The notes under the pieces: generated by a model
What the model was told of the DNA's origin: nothing
What the model saw: the letters and a program-made list of their open reading frames with translations, nothing else
Database searches by the model: none
Program-made: the position numbers and the translations under genes
Shown here: positions 21,041 to 30,012 of the stretch, piece after piece
How the letters are laid out: each line of letters starts with the position of its first letter
How positions within the stretch are numbered: position 1 is the first letter of the stretch
Origin: Luteibacter yeojuensis
GTDB taxonomy: Bacteria > Pseudomonadota > Gammaproteobacteria > Xanthomonadales > Rhodanobacteraceae
Direction: 5' to 3'
DNA length: 64,000 bases
Assembly (NCBI RefSeq): GCF_000964085.1
Contig: NZ_JZRB01000016.1
Span: 62,001-126,000 of the forward strand

Positions 21041-22123
21041 ATGCACGTCCGTTACCGCCGCAGCCTGTGGGTCATCCTTGCCATCGCGCTCGTCCTGCTG
21101 GCGGCGCGCATCGCCATGCCGTGGGTGGTGCTGAACCAGCTCAACAGCCGCTTGGCGCACATGGGCTCATATGCGGGCCACATCGACGACATCGACATCC
21201 ACCTGTGGCGTGGCGCGTATTCGCTCGATGGCCTGCGCATCACCAAGGTGGACGGGAAGCTGCCCGTCCCGCTATTCGACGCCCAGCGCACCGATATCTC
21301 CCTGAGCTGGCCCGCGCTTACCCGCGGGCACCTGCGCGGCAAGGTGGAGTTCGATGAGCCAACGCTCAACTTCGTCGACGGCAAGGGCGAGGGCGATACG
21401 CAGACGGGCAAAGGCGTGGATTGGCGCGAGCAGCTGCGTGCCATCGTGCCCACCCGCATCGACGAGCTTCACGTGGTGAACGGCACCGTGACCTTCCACA
21501 ACTTCGTGTCCAGCCCGAAGGTGGACCTGAAGATGACCGACGTGAACGGCACGGTCACCAACCTCACCAACGTGCAGCGCCAGGGCGGCTCGCGCGTGGC
21601 GCACCTCGATGCCACGGCGCACATTCTTGGCGATGCCCCACTGCAAACGAAGGCCGAATTCGATCCGCTCGAGAAGGCCGGCGATTTCAGCTACGAACTC
21701 ACCGTGCGCAACATCAAGCTGGTGCGCGCCAACGACCTTGTCCGCGCGTACTCCGGCCTGGACTTCGCCGGTGGCGAGGGCGAGTTCGTAATGGAGCTGC
21801 AGGCCAGGGACCGCAAGCTCAACGGTTACGCCAAGCCGCTGTTCCGCAACCTGCAGATCTTCAGCTGGAAGCAGGATGTGCAGCAGGAAAAGAAGAACCC
21901 GCTCAAGCTGGCGTACGAGGCCGTGGCCGAGGGCGTCACGAAGGTGTTCAAGAACCAGTCGAAGGACCAGTTCGCCACGCGCGTGCCCATCTCCGGCACG
22001 ATCGACGACCGCAGCATGTCCACCTCGCAGGCCATCGTGGGCATTCTCCGCAACGCCTTCGTCGAGGCGTACAAGCCCAACCTCGAGCACCTCACCGCCC
22101 GGCCGGACGACGAGAAGAACTAG
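21041..22123 (+). CDS. DUF748/AsmA-like membrane-anchored periplasmic protein
   Basis: A 360-residue protein from ATG 21041 with one N-terminal membrane helix ([19 protein letters not shown]), followed by beta-strand repeats such as [20 protein letters not shown] and [17 protein letters not shown]. This is the pattern of AsmA/DUF748 proteins thought to span the periplasm and take part in lipid transport or outer-membrane homeostasis. The frame is open back to 20960 inside the atp terminator, so the upstream codons are not coding. It lies 89 nt before glmU. Confidence 0.75.
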   Translation: MHVRYRRSLWVILAIALVLLAARIAMPWVVLNQLNSRLAHMGSYAGHIDDIDIHLWRGAYSLDGLRITKVDGKLPVPLFDAQRTDISLSWPALTRGHLRGKVEFDEPTLNFVDGKGEGDTQTGKGVDWREQLRAIVPTRIDELHVVNGTVTFHNFVSSPKVDLKMTDVNGTVTNLTNVQRQGGSRVAHLDATAHILGDAPLQTKAEFDPLEKAGDFSYELTVRNIKLVRANDLVRAYSGLDFAGGEGEFVMELQARDRKLNGYAKPLFRNLQIFSWKQDVQQEKKNPLKLAYEAVAEGVTKVFKNQSKDQFATRVPISGTIDDRSMSTSQAIVGILRNAFVEAYKPNLEHLTARPDDEKN

Positions 22124-22212
22124 CCGGCGAACCGGCTAGTGCGGACGAAGGACTTGGCATCGCCGCCCCAAACGCGCGAAAGTGCGCCCCTGATGAACTG
22201 GCAGGCACGCCC

Positions 22213-23586
22213 ATGTCCCAACCGCTGCACGTCCTGATCCTCGCCGCCGGCGAGGGCAAGCGGATGAAATCCGCCTCGGCCAAGGTCCTGATGCCGCTTG
22301 CCGGCCGGCCCCTCCTCACCCACGTGATCGACGCCGCCCGCGCCCTGGGGCCCACGGGCGTCCACGTGGTGTACGGCCATAACGGCGACCAGGTGCGCAA
22401 GGCCTACGAGGCGGATGCCGCGCTGGGCTGGATCGAGCAGCGCGAGCGGCTCGGCACGGGCCACGCGGTGCGCACGGCTCTTGAAGCCCTGCAGGCCAGC
22501 GGCAACCTGGCGGGTCGCGTGCTCGTGCTCTACGGCGACGTGCCGCTGATCCGCAGCGAGGTGCTCGCCGAGCTGGTCTCGGGCGACGACGGCCTGGCCA
22601 TGCTGGCGACGCGCCTTGCGAATCCCACCGGCTACGGCCGCGTGGTGCTCGACGCGGCGGGCAAGGTGCGCCAGATCGTGGAAGAAAAGGATGCCAGCGC
22701 GGCGCAGCGCGCCATCGACGTGGTCAACACCGGCATCGTCGCCGGCGATGCCGCGAAGCTGCTTGCATGGACACAGCGCCTCGGCAACAGCAACGCGCAG
22801 CGCGAGTACTACCTCACCGACGTTTTCGAGATGGCAGCCGCCGAAGGCACGCCCGCGGCATGTGTCGACTGCGACCGGGTCGATGCCTCCGGCGCCAACG
22901 ATCCCTGGCAGCTCGCTGGGCTGGAGGCGATGTACCGTGAGCGCATGGCGCGGCAGCTCGCGCTCGCCGGGGTGCGCCTCGCCGACCCGGCGCGGATCGA
23001 CGTGCGCGGCAAGGTCACGGCGGGGCGTGATGTCGAGATCGACGTGAACGTGGTATTCGAAGGCGAGGTGGAGCTCGGCGACGATGCCCGCATCGGGCCT
23101 TTCACCCGCGTGCGCAACGCAAAGCTTGCCGCGGGAACCGTGGTGCTCGCGCACTGCGACCTCGATGGCGTGGTCACGCATGGCCCCTGCATCATCGGCC
23201 CCTTCGCGCGCCTGCGCCCGGGAACCGACCTTGCCGAGGGCGTGCACATCGGCAATTTCGTGGAGACGAAGAACGCCGTGATCGCCGCAGGCTCCAAGGC
23301 CAACCACCTCACCTACCTGGGTGATGCGGTGATCGGCAGCAAGGTGAACATCGGTGCCGGCACCATCACGTGCAACTACGATGGCGTCAACAAGAGCCGC
23401 ACCACCATCGAGGATGGGGTGTTCGTGGGCTCGAACAGCTCCCTCGTGGCGCCCGTGACACTGGGGGCCGGTTCCACCATCGGCGCCGGCAGCGTCATCA
23501 ATCGCGATGCGCCGGCGAACGAACTGACACTGTCGCGCGCCCGCCAGACGACGATCGCCGGCTGGCATCGCCCGACGAAGAAATAA
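22213..23586 (+). CDS. glmU: Bifunctional UDP-GlcNAc pyrophosphorylase / GlcN-1-P acetyltransferase
   Basis: Makes UDP-GlcNAc for peptidoglycan and LPS. The N-terminal uridylyltransferase has [19 protein letters not shown]; the C-terminal half is a left-handed beta-helix acetyltransferase with hexapeptide repeats and [17 protein letters not shown]. The 457-residue length is typical. The start ATG 22213 gives [13 protein letters not shown]; upstream codons in the same frame overlap the previous gene and are not conserved. In enterobacteria glmU also follows the atp operon. Confidence 0.97.
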   Translation: MSQPLHVLILAAGEGKRMKSASAKVLMPLAGRPLLTHVIDAARALGPTGVHVVYGHNGDQVRKAYEADAALGWIEQRERLGTGHAVRTALEALQASGNLAGRVLVLYGDVPLIRSEVLAELVSGDDGLAMLATRLANPTGYGRVVLDAAGKVRQIVEEKDASAAQRAIDVVNTGIVAGDAAKLLAWTQRLGNSNAQREYYLTDVFEMAAAEGTPAACVDCDRVDASGANDPWQLAGLEAMYRERMARQLALAGVRLADPARIDVRGKVTAGRDVEIDVNVVFEGEVELGDDARIGPFTRVRNAKLAAGTVVLAHCDLDGVVTHGPCIIGPFARLRPGTDLAEGVHIGNFVETKNAVIAAGSKANHLTYLGDAVIGSKVNIGAGTITCNYDGVNKSRTTIEDGVFVGSNSSLVAPVTLGAGSTIGAGSVINRDAPANELTLSRARQTTIAGWHRPTKK

Positions 23587-23622
23587 GCCGCGGTTCTCTT
23601 TGCTTCAACAGGGATTAGCGGA

Positions 23623-24621
23623 TCAGCGGTAACGCCACCCGTCGATTTCCACCAGCAGCTCTTCACGGCAGATATCGCCGTGGACCATGAGCAGCGGCGC
23701 CGTGGGCCAGTGCGCATCGGCGAAGGCCTTCACCGTGGCGGCATCCCCGGCATGGCGAACGTAGGCTTTCAGGGGCGCGCGGGCGTCGAAGCCCGCCGGC
23801 ACGCCACCGTTCGCCAGCAACGCATCGAGGTTGCGGCCGGTTTCGGCCAACTGGGCGGCGAGATCGCCCGTGTGCGCGGAGGCATGCCCCACCACGGCCG
23901 CGGTGCCCGAGATGGCCAGCACATCGTCGGCGGGCAACAGCGTGCCGCGGGCGAAGCTGGGGGGCGTGCGGCCGTACTGGCGCGGGTACTGCCAGGCGCT
24001 GACCTGGCGCGGGTTCTCCACGCGGCTGCCCGGGCGGTCGGTGGCCAGCAGGTACACCTGCAGCAGCCCCTTCGCCCCGTGGTGGCCAATGGCGGAGGCG
24101 GCCGGGAAGCCCTTGGCGAAGACCTCGCCCATGCCCGCGATGCGGCCCGTGCAGAACTGCTTGTAGCGCTCGTCGTCGCCGGCGCCGACGTTGATGTCGC
24201 CGAGGTAGTTCCAGATGCGCTGGACGTGGCACTCCGGTGCGGCGGCGACAAAGGCCGACAGCAGGCGGTAGGCGTATGCGGCAGCGCCTTCGGGGCCGGC
24301 GTGGTCGGCTTCGAAGCATTCCACGGCGGCGTAGAGCCAGCCGCCACCGCGCGCCCAGCGCAGGTCGCCGTCACTGCCGGCCACCACGTCGCCATCGACC
24401 GTCCACAGCTCGACCGGGGCCTCGCCCAGGGGCTCCAGCGCCACGCGCAGCCAGCGCGGGTCGTTGCTGACCGCGGCCGCCGACCCGAAGCCGAACGCGG
24501 CCAGCGTGCCGGGCGGCAGGGCGCCCGCCGGCGGTTCGCGGTACGTGACCGTGGGGGCGTTGGGGGCGGCGAGCGGGGATCGCTCGCGCATTTCGCTACC
24601 AGTGCGCATCGAGGCTTCCAT
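23623..24621 (-). CDS. xanB2: Chorismatase of the XanB2 type (hydroxybenzoate synthase)
   Basis: Chorismatases of the FkbO/Hyg5/XanB2 group hydrolyse chorismate; XanB2 of Xanthomonas gives 3- and 4-hydroxybenzoate for xanthomonadin and ubiquinone. The 332-residue protein shows the family words RIWNYLGDINVGAGDDERYKQ (positions ~140-160), QVSAWQYPRQYGRTPPSFARG (~225-245) and the active-site tail ICREELLVEIDGW. It is divergent from the ACP gene at 24786 and probably shares the control region at 24622-24785. Possible starts are residues 1, 5 or 11. The 3- versus 4-isomer cannot be told from sequence by eye. Confidence 0.9.
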   Translation of the reverse strand: MEASMRTGSEMRERSPLAAPNAPTVTYREPPAGALPPGTLAAFGFGSAAAVSNDPRWLRVALEPLGEAPVELWTVDGDVVAGSDGDLRWARGGGWLYAAVECFEADHAGPEGAAAYAYRLLSAFVAAAPECHVQRIWNYLGDINVGAGDDERYKQFCTGRIAGMGEVFAKGFPAASAIGHHGAKGLLQVYLLATDRPGSRVENPRQVSAWQYPRQYGRTPPSFARGTLLPADDVLAISGTAAVVGHASAHTGDLAAQLAETGRNLDALLANGGVPAGFDARAPLKAYVRHAGDAATVKAFADAHWPTAPLLMVHGDICREELLVEIDGWRYR

Positions 24622-24785
24622 AAAGACGCTGGCCCCATCATATCCTGCGCCCGCCCCCGGCGTTCACGGCGGGCCCTTCACGTGGCTGAATACAGGCCCG
24701 GCAGCCGGTGAAAAGCCCTGTGTTACACTCCGCCGCCGCTGCCATCCGGGGGGAGGCAGGCATCATCCGGGGAACACAGAGCACC

Positions 24786-25058
24786 ATGGCAACGCAAACC
24801 GAAGCACAAAAAGAACTCGCTGAACTGATCGTCACCAGCCTCAACCTGGAGACGGTGAAGCCTGCCGACATCGACCCCGAAGCGCCCCTGTTCGGCGGCG
24901 ACCTCGGCCTGGATTCGATCGACGCGCTGGAAATCGCCCTCGCGGTGTCCAAGCGCTACGGCTTCCAGCTGAAGTCCGACAACCCGGATAACCGCACCAT
25001 CTTCACCAGCCTGCGCACGCTGTCCGAGCACATCGAACAGAACCGCGCGGCCGCCTGA
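24786..25058 (+). CDS. Acyl carrier protein (XanC-like)
   Basis: A 90-residue carrier with the phosphopantetheine serine in GGDLGLDSIDALEIAL (Ser44). Elongated upstream codons do not resemble an ACP, so the ATG at 24786 is the start. It carries the aryl starter and growing polyene chain if the locus works like the xanthomonadin pathway. It is the first gene of a + strand run (ACP, hot-dog, acyltransferase, hot-dog) and lies head to head with the chorismatase gene. Confidence 0.92.
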   Translation: MATQTEAQKELAELIVTSLNLETVKPADIDPEAPLFGGDLGLDSIDALEIALAVSKRYGFQLKSDNPDNRTIFTSLRTLSEHIEQNRAAA

Positions 25059-25122
25059 CGGCCGTTCAGGCCGCACTGAGGTCCGCCATGGTTTGCTTCG
25101 GGCAAGCCGGGGCCCCACGACC

Positions 25123-25428
25123 ATGACCGACGCCAGCACGTATACCCACGCCTTCCGCTTCGGCGCAGGCCACCCCAGCCTGGCCGGGCATTTCCCCGGG
25201 CGGCCCATCGTCGCGGGCGTGCTCATCCTCGAACAGGCCGCGCTGGCACTGGGCGCGTGGCGCGGCGTGGCGGTGCGCCAGGTGGTGGACGCCAAGTTCC
25301 TCGCCCCCCTGCTACCGGAACAGGATGCCGTGCTGGAGCTCGCCGACGCCGGCGAGCACCGCTACCGGCTGCTCGTGCGGCGCGGCGATGACGTGCTGCT
25401 GCGTGGCACGCTCGAGGGCACGGCGTGA
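25123..25428 (+). CDS. FabZ-like hot-dog dehydratase (ApeI-like)
   Basis: A 101-residue single hot-dog domain with the dehydratase motif GHFPGRPIVAGVLILEQA near residue 22, as in FabZ-type 3-hydroxyacyl-ACP dehydratases of aryl polyene clusters. It would dehydrate the beta-hydroxy intermediate to the conjugated double bond. Shorter than FabZ (~150), it may need a partner such as the second hot-dog protein at 26365. It overlaps the acyltransferase start by the GTGA junction. Confidence 0.82.
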   Translation: MTDASTYTHAFRFGAGHPSLAGHFPGRPIVAGVLILEQAALALGAWRGVAVRQVVDAKFLAPLLPEQDAVLELADAGEHRYRLLVRRGDDVLLRGTLEGTA

Positions 25429-26378
25429 GCAGCCACTTCCAGCAGCGCGAGGGCGGCGGCTTCTTCGCCATCTGGCTCATCCGCACCATTGGCCTGCGGC
25501 TCGGCCGGCGCGTGGCGCGCGTGCTGCTGTGGCCCATCGCACTGTATTTTTTCCTGCGCCGGCCGGCCGAGCGCCTCGCGTCGCGCCTTTACCTCGCACG
25601 CGTGCTGGGCCGCGCGCCCACGAACCGCGATGTGTTCCACCACATCCACATGTTCTCGGCGACGCTGCTCGATCGCATGTTCTTCCTCTCCCGCGGCGAG
25701 CGCGATTTCAATGTCGACGTCGAGGGGCTGCAGGCCCTGGACGATTGCCTTGACGAGGGGCGTGGCGTGTTGCTGCTGGGCTCGCACCAGGGCAGCTTCG
25801 AATCGCTGCGTGCGCTCGGCCAGCGCCGGCCCGACGTGCCGCTGCGGGTGGTGCTCGACAAGCAGAAGACGCCCGCGCTCACCGCGCTGCTCGAGGCCCT
25901 TGCGCCGGACGTGGGGGCGGCGGTGATCGACGCATCCCGTGGCGGCACCTCGGTGGCGCTGGCCATGGGCGAAGGGGCGGCGGAAGGCGGCATGGTGGCG
26001 CTGCTGGCCGACCGCGGCCACGAGAAAGAAGCGTCGCGCGTGGTGTCCTTCCTCGGTACGCCCGCGCCGTTCCCGGCGGGCCCGTGGCTGCTGGCGTCGG
26101 CGCTAAAGATCCCGGTGGTGCTGTGCTTCGGTATCTACCTGGGCGGCAACCGCTACCGCCTCATCTTCGAGCACTTCTCCGACGGCATCGATATCCCGCG
26201 TGCCAACCGTGCACAGGCGCTGGATGCGCTGGTGGCGCGCTTCGCCTCGCGCATCGAGCACTACTGCCGCCTGTACCCGTTCAACTGGTTCAACTTCTAC
26301 GATTTCTGGCAGGAAACCAGCACGGCACGCGTGCCCACGGCCCCCGCGCCCCCACCAGTGCAGCATGCTGATGCCTGA
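25425..26378 (+). CDS. LpxL/HtrB-like acyltransferase of the pigment locus
   Basis: A 317-residue member of the lipid A late acyltransferase superfamily. There is an N-terminal hydrophobic segment (LWPIALYFFLRR), the catalytic HX4E motif in LLGSHQGSFESLRALG, and a C-terminal NWFNFYDFW typical of the family. In xanthomonadin and aryl polyene clusters a relative is thought to esterify the polyene to a lipid or glycerol carrier. The start is GTG at 25425, overlapping the previous stop. Confidence 0.88.
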   Translation: MSSHFQQREGGGFFAIWLIRTIGLRLGRRVARVLLWPIALYFFLRRPAERLASRLYLARVLGRAPTNRDVFHHIHMFSATLLDRMFFLSRGERDFNVDVEGLQALDDCLDEGRGVLLLGSHQGSFESLRALGQRRPDVPLRVVLDKQKTPALTALLEALAPDVGAAVIDASRGGTSVALAMGEGAAEGGMVALLADRGHEKEASRVVSFLGTPAPFPAGPWLLASALKIPVVLCFGIYLGGNRYRLIFEHFSDGIDIPRANRAQALDALVARFASRIEHYCRLYPFNWFNFYDFWQETSTARVPTAPAPPPVQHADA

Positions 26379-26832
26379 TAGCCCCACGCCCCCGACGATC
26401 GACAAGGCCGGCTTCGCCAGCCTGGTGCCGCACGCCGGCGACATGTGCCTGCTCGATGGCGTGGTCGCGTTCGACGACAACACCATCCACGCGATCAGCA
26501 CCACCCACGTGGCCGCCAACCACCCGCTGCGCGGGCCGCGAGGCCTGCACGCGGTGCACCTGGCGGAGTACGGCGCCCAGGCCACGGCCGTGCACGGCGC
26601 GCTGCGGGCCAGGGCCAGCGGCGCGACACAACCGCGCCCGGGCATGCTGGTGAGCCTGCGCGGCGTGAAGCTCGCCGTCGACCGCATCGACGACCTGGCC
26701 GGCCGCCTGGATGTCTTCGCCGAGTGCCTGCTCGCGGACGATGCCGGCGCGCAGTACACCTTCCGCATCGAGCACGCGGGCCGCGAGATCGCGAGCGGCC
26801 GGGCGGCGGTGATCCACCCGGCGGCGCCGTAA
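26365..26832 (+). CDS. ApeP-like hot-dog dehydratase
   Basis: A 155-residue hot-dog protein. LVPHAGDMCLLDGVVAFDD and the downstream HPLRGPRGLHAVHLAEYGAQ match the ApeP type of dehydratase subunits in aryl polyene pathways. It overlaps the acyltransferase stop; ATG 26365 or 26371 may be used. It probably pairs with the small FabZ-like protein. The stop is only 5 nt from the stop of the convergent halogenase gene. Confidence 0.8.
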   Translation: MLMPDSPTPPTIDKAGFASLVPHAGDMCLLDGVVAFDDNTIHAISTTHVAANHPLRGPRGLHAVHLAEYGAQATAVHGALRARASGATQPRPGMLVSLRGVKLAVDRIDDLAGRLDVFAECLLADDAGAQYTFRIEHAGREIASGRAAVIHPAAP

Positions 26833-26837
26833 CGCGT

Positions 26838-28433
26838 TTACGCCACGAGATCGAACAGCTTCGTGCGCGCGCCTTCGATATCCACCATATCTTCGTAGCC
26901 GTCCATCAGCGACGGGTACAGCGCGGCCGAGCGCTCGATGATGCCGGCGGCGAGCAGGCGCATCATGTTGACGTTATTGCGCAGGCGTGCGGCCAGCGCA
27001 TCGTCGTCGAGCACGTCGTGCAGCGTGCGGTTCATATCGGCGAACCAGGTGAGGTCGCGCTGGTCCATCATGTGCTTGCGGTTCACCTTGGCCGACACGG
27101 CATGCCAGCGCTGGAAGAACGCCTGCATGCGGATGTTCAGCTCCTGGCTGGCCGTGAGCTCCGGGCTCATGTGCGCGATGAACCCGGCATCGCCCAGTCG
27201 GTTCTGGAAGACGATCTGGCAGAGCACGCCCCAGTAGTAGGCGTAATCCCAGATGACCTTGATCGGTAGCACCTCCGGGTCGCCGAACAGGTTGTACTGC
27301 CCCTGGTACATACGCAGCGTGCCGTCGTAGAACGAGAAGAACAGGCGCTCGTACAGGCGCGCGTGCGGCGCCAGCGCCGTGCCTTCGCGGTCAAGGCCCA
27401 CCAGCAGCGTGATGTACGTGTTGGTGATGGCGATGAAGTCGCTGCCGGGCGAGTAGAACGGATCGAGGAACGCGCCGGCCTCGCCGGTGAGCGCCCAGCG
27501 ATCGGACGAGAACATGCGCGCGCAGCCATACGAGAAATGGCGGAAGAACGCGAAGTCGAGGAGCTTGTCCTTGCGCGCTTCGATTTCCTTCGCCAGCACG
27601 GGCTGGTGTTCCCACAACCACACCATGGCCTTGTCGAAGGTGTTCATGTCGCTGAGTGGGTGCGTGGCCGCGTCGGCGACGATGCCGACCGAATGCGCGC
27701 CCGACGACAGCGGGATCAGCCATACCCAGTAACCGGGGCCCACCAGGTGGTTGGTGGAGCGCCAGCGCTCCGGCGGGTGGCAGCGATCCTTCCATTCGCT
27801 GTCGTCGCACCAGCCATCGATCTCGAGGCGGTCGTCCACGCGGAACCACACGGCATTGGCGTGGTGCCCGTTATCACGCGTGAGGTCGAGCTTGCGCCGC
27901 ATCAGGCCGGCGCGGCCGCTGGCGTCGAGCAGCCAGCGCGCCTGCAGTGCGCCATCGCCCGCCTCGCTGCTGTAGCGCACGGTGTGGGGTGCGTCGCCGC
28001 TGCCGATGTCGAAGCCGCGCACGGTGATGCCTTCGCGGAAATCGATGCCGCGGCGGGCGGCTTCGTCGCCCATGAAGTTTTCGAGCTTGCCGCGGTCGAT
28101 CTGGTAGCTGGGCGTGGGCAGCACGGCGCTGACGCCCAGTTCCTGCACGTCGGCCAGGTCGTCGCGGCCATCGGAGAAGAAGAAGCGGAAGCCGAACTTG
28201 CGGATCTGTTCGGTCTCGAGGTGGTCGAGCAGGCCCAGCGTATCGGCGAAATAGTGCGCGGCGATCTCCACCGTGGATTCGCCGACCTTGAACGCTGCTT
28301 CTGGCAGCGGCCGCGTGTGCCGCTCGAGCACCACGATATCCATGTCGGGGTAGGCCCGCTTGAGCTGCATGGCGAGCGACAGGCCGGCCAGGCCTCCCCC
28401 GAGGATGACGGCGTCGTGCGTGGTCTGGTCCAT
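26838..28433 (-). CDS. FAD-dependent halogenase of the pigment locus
   Basis: A 531-residue flavin enzyme. GGGLAG at residues 12-17 binds FAD. FKVGES at 48-53 carries the catalytic lysine (Lys49) that forms the halogenating species. WVWLIP at 236-241 is the WxWxIP halogenase hallmark that separates these enzymes from monooxygenases. Xanthomonadins are brominated aryl polyenes, so this enzyme is the likely ring brominase; the halide and timing are inference. It follows the GT2 gene by 23 nt on the same strand and is convergent with the hot-dog gene. Confidence 0.9.
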   Translation of the reverse strand: MDQTTHDAVILGGGLAGLSLAMQLKRAYPDMDIVVLERHTRPLPEAAFKVGESTVEIAAHYFADTLGLLDHLETEQIRKFGFRFFFSDGRDDLADVQELGVSAVLPTPSYQIDRGKLENFMGDEAARRGIDFREGITVRGFDIGSGDAPHTVRYSSEAGDGALQARWLLDASGRAGLMRRKLDLTRDNGHHANAVWFRVDDRLEIDGWCDDSEWKDRCHPPERWRSTNHLVGPGYWVWLIPLSSGAHSVGIVADAATHPLSDMNTFDKAMVWLWEHQPVLAKEIEARKDKLLDFAFFRHFSYGCARMFSSDRWALTGEAGAFLDPFYSPGSDFIAITNTYITLLVGLDREGTALAPHARLYERLFFSFYDGTLRMYQGQYNLFGDPEVLPIKVIWDYAYYWGVLCQIVFQNRLGDAGFIAHMSPELTASQELNIRMQAFFQRWHAVSAKVNRKHMMDQRDLTWFADMNRTLHDVLDDDALAARLRNNVNMMRLLAAGIIERSAALYPSLMDGYEDMVDIEGARTKLFDLVA

Positions 28434-28456
28434 CCCTTGTACCCCTTGCGGTTGGT

Positions 28457-29215
28457 TCAGTGCGTGGTGGCGTCGCCGATGATCGTTGGCGTGGCGCGCG
28501 AACGTCGGTAACTGGACACGATGTGGCCGTAGTGGATCAACCGGCCGATCGTGTACGTGGTGATGCGTGTCACGTCACGCACCGGGCTGAAATGGCTGAT
28601 GCGCAGGTCGCCCGCGTAACGCGAGGCGATGGGCACCGAGACCACGCCGATGCCGCGCTCGCGGCAGGCGGTGATCAGCACGGCGGCTTCGAAGACGAAG
28701 TTTTGCGCAGGCAGGTCGACCAGGTCGAGCGCGGCGCGCGGGTAGAGGCGCTGGCCGCTCTGCGTATCGGCGATGGGGCGGCCGCAGGCCCACGAGATGC
28801 CCCAATCGGCGACGGCATTGGCGCGCCGGCGCCCGGTCGGCTGCTGTTCGCGCGCGAGCAGGCGCGCGCCGATGACGATGGCACCCGGGTGCATGCGGCT
28901 GGCCTCGAGCATGGCCGGGATATCGCAGGCCAGGTGTTGGCCGTCGCCGTCCATGGTGATGACGCCGTCGAACCCCTGGCGAAGGGCCTCGCGGAACCCC
29001 GCGCGCAGTGCCTCGCCCTTGCCCAGGCGTGCGTCGTGACGGAGCAGGGTGACGGGCAGGGCGGCGACGATCTCGGCCGTGTGGTCGTCCGAGCCGTCGT
29101 CCACCACGATCACCGGCATGCCAAGCGACAACGCGCCCCTGACCACGCTTTCGATCGCCCGCTCCTCGTTGAGGCAGGGGATCAGCACGCAGTAGCGGTT
29201 GCCGCGGGCATTCAC
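28457..29215 (-). CDS. GT2 family glycosyltransferase
   Basis: A 252-residue DPM1-like glycosyltransferase. VDDGSDDHT (residues 38-46) and DGDGQH (89-94) bind nucleotide and metal, and TQSGQRLYPR follows. No C-terminal membrane domain is present. The GTG start overlaps the preceding stop as GTGA, so it is translated in the same operon as the ketosynthase genes. It may glycosylate the polyene or a carrier lipid. Confidence 0.88.
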   Translation of the reverse strand: MNARGNRYCVLIPCLNEERAIESVVRGALSLGMPVIVVDDGSDDHTAEIVAALPVTLLRHDARLGKGEALRAGFREALRQGFDGVITMDGDGQHLACDIPAMLEASRMHPGAIVIGARLLAREQQPTGRRRANAVADWGISWACGRPIADTQSGQRLYPRAALDLVDLPAQNFVFEAAVLITACRERGIGVVSVPIASRYAGDLRISHFSPVRDVTRITTYTIGRLIHYGHIVSSYRRSRATPTIIGDATTH

Positions 29216-30012
29216 GGGATGCCGCCGATATCGATGTGTAGGTCGAGGCCTTGGGCGGCGCCCACCCGCAGGGCCGCGGGGCGGGCGGCGGCCAGCGCGC
29301 GGAACAGCGGCACGCCCTTCGCGGACGGATTGCTCGCGGCCACGCCATCCATCCACGCATCGCCCGTCGCGGCGCCGGCGCTGTTGCCCGGTTCCGGCGA
29401 GATATCGAGGCGGATGGCCGCGCCGTCGGCGCGCGGCGACAGCACCAGCGCCGCCGCGAATGGGCCCGTGGTGCCGGTCATGCCGCCGAGCGGGCCCGTG
29501 CCGGCGATGTCGTAGCTGGCAAGCAGCACGTCGCGGTCGTCGGCCACGGCCAGGGTGGCCGCCTCGAGCAAGCCCGCACCGAAGCTTTCCTCGCCACCGC
29601 TGATGGCGCTGGAGGCGGCATGGCAGTGCGTCGCGATGGTCCAGTAACCCGCCGGCGCGTTGTGCACCGAGTTATGGAACTTCGTGGGTGAAAGCTCGGC
29701 CGGTACGGTGGCCAGCGTCGCGCACATGTAGTCGGTGATGGTCTGGTCGCCGTGCGCCGAGGCGAATACGCATGGCAAGGTGGCGGCATCGAGCCCGCTC
29801 ATCGCCACGGCCTGCCCGGCGGCCGCGGCGGCCAACAGCACGCTCTCGGGCGCGCGGCGGCGCTCGTTCGGCGGCAGGGTGTCGGCCACGGGGCGCTCGT
29901 GGCCACCCGGCATGGCGCCCCCCATGGCCACCTCGCGGAAGGCCTGCCACGTCGGCGTCCCCGGTGCCCACAGGCCGATGCCCTTCACCCACACGGTAAG
30001 CGCGGCGCTCAT
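29212..30012 (-). CDS. Beta-ketoacyl synthase chain-length-factor-like protein
   Basis: A 266-residue protein of the short ketoacyl-synthase-like group (Pfam Ketoacyl-synt_2). It lacks the TACSSS catalytic motif; the equivalent region reads THCHAASSAISGG. FASAHGDQTITDY and KFHNSVHNAPAGYW are characteristic. Such proteins pair with a true ketosynthase and set chain length, as in ApeC and type II polyketide CLFs. It begins at an ATGA overlap with the upstream ketosynthase. Confidence 0.85.
   Translation of the reverse strand: MSAALTVWVKGIGLWAPGTPTWQAFREVAMGGAMPGGHERPVADTLPPNERRRAPESVLLAAAAAGQAVAMSGLDAATLPCVFASAHGDQTITDYMCATLATVPAELSPTKFHNSVHNAPAGYWTIATHCHAASSAISGGEESFGAGLLEAATLAVADDRDVLLASYDIAGTGPLGGMTGTTGPFAAALVLSPRADGAAIRLDISPEPGNSAGAATGDAWMDGVAASNPSAKGVPLFRALAAARPAALRVGAAQGLDLHIDIGGIP

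Noticed and set aside
20960-21041. A longer start for the DUF748-like gene
   Set aside because: The extra codons lie inside the atp terminator and have no ribosome site. ATG 21041 gives a proper membrane-anchor start.
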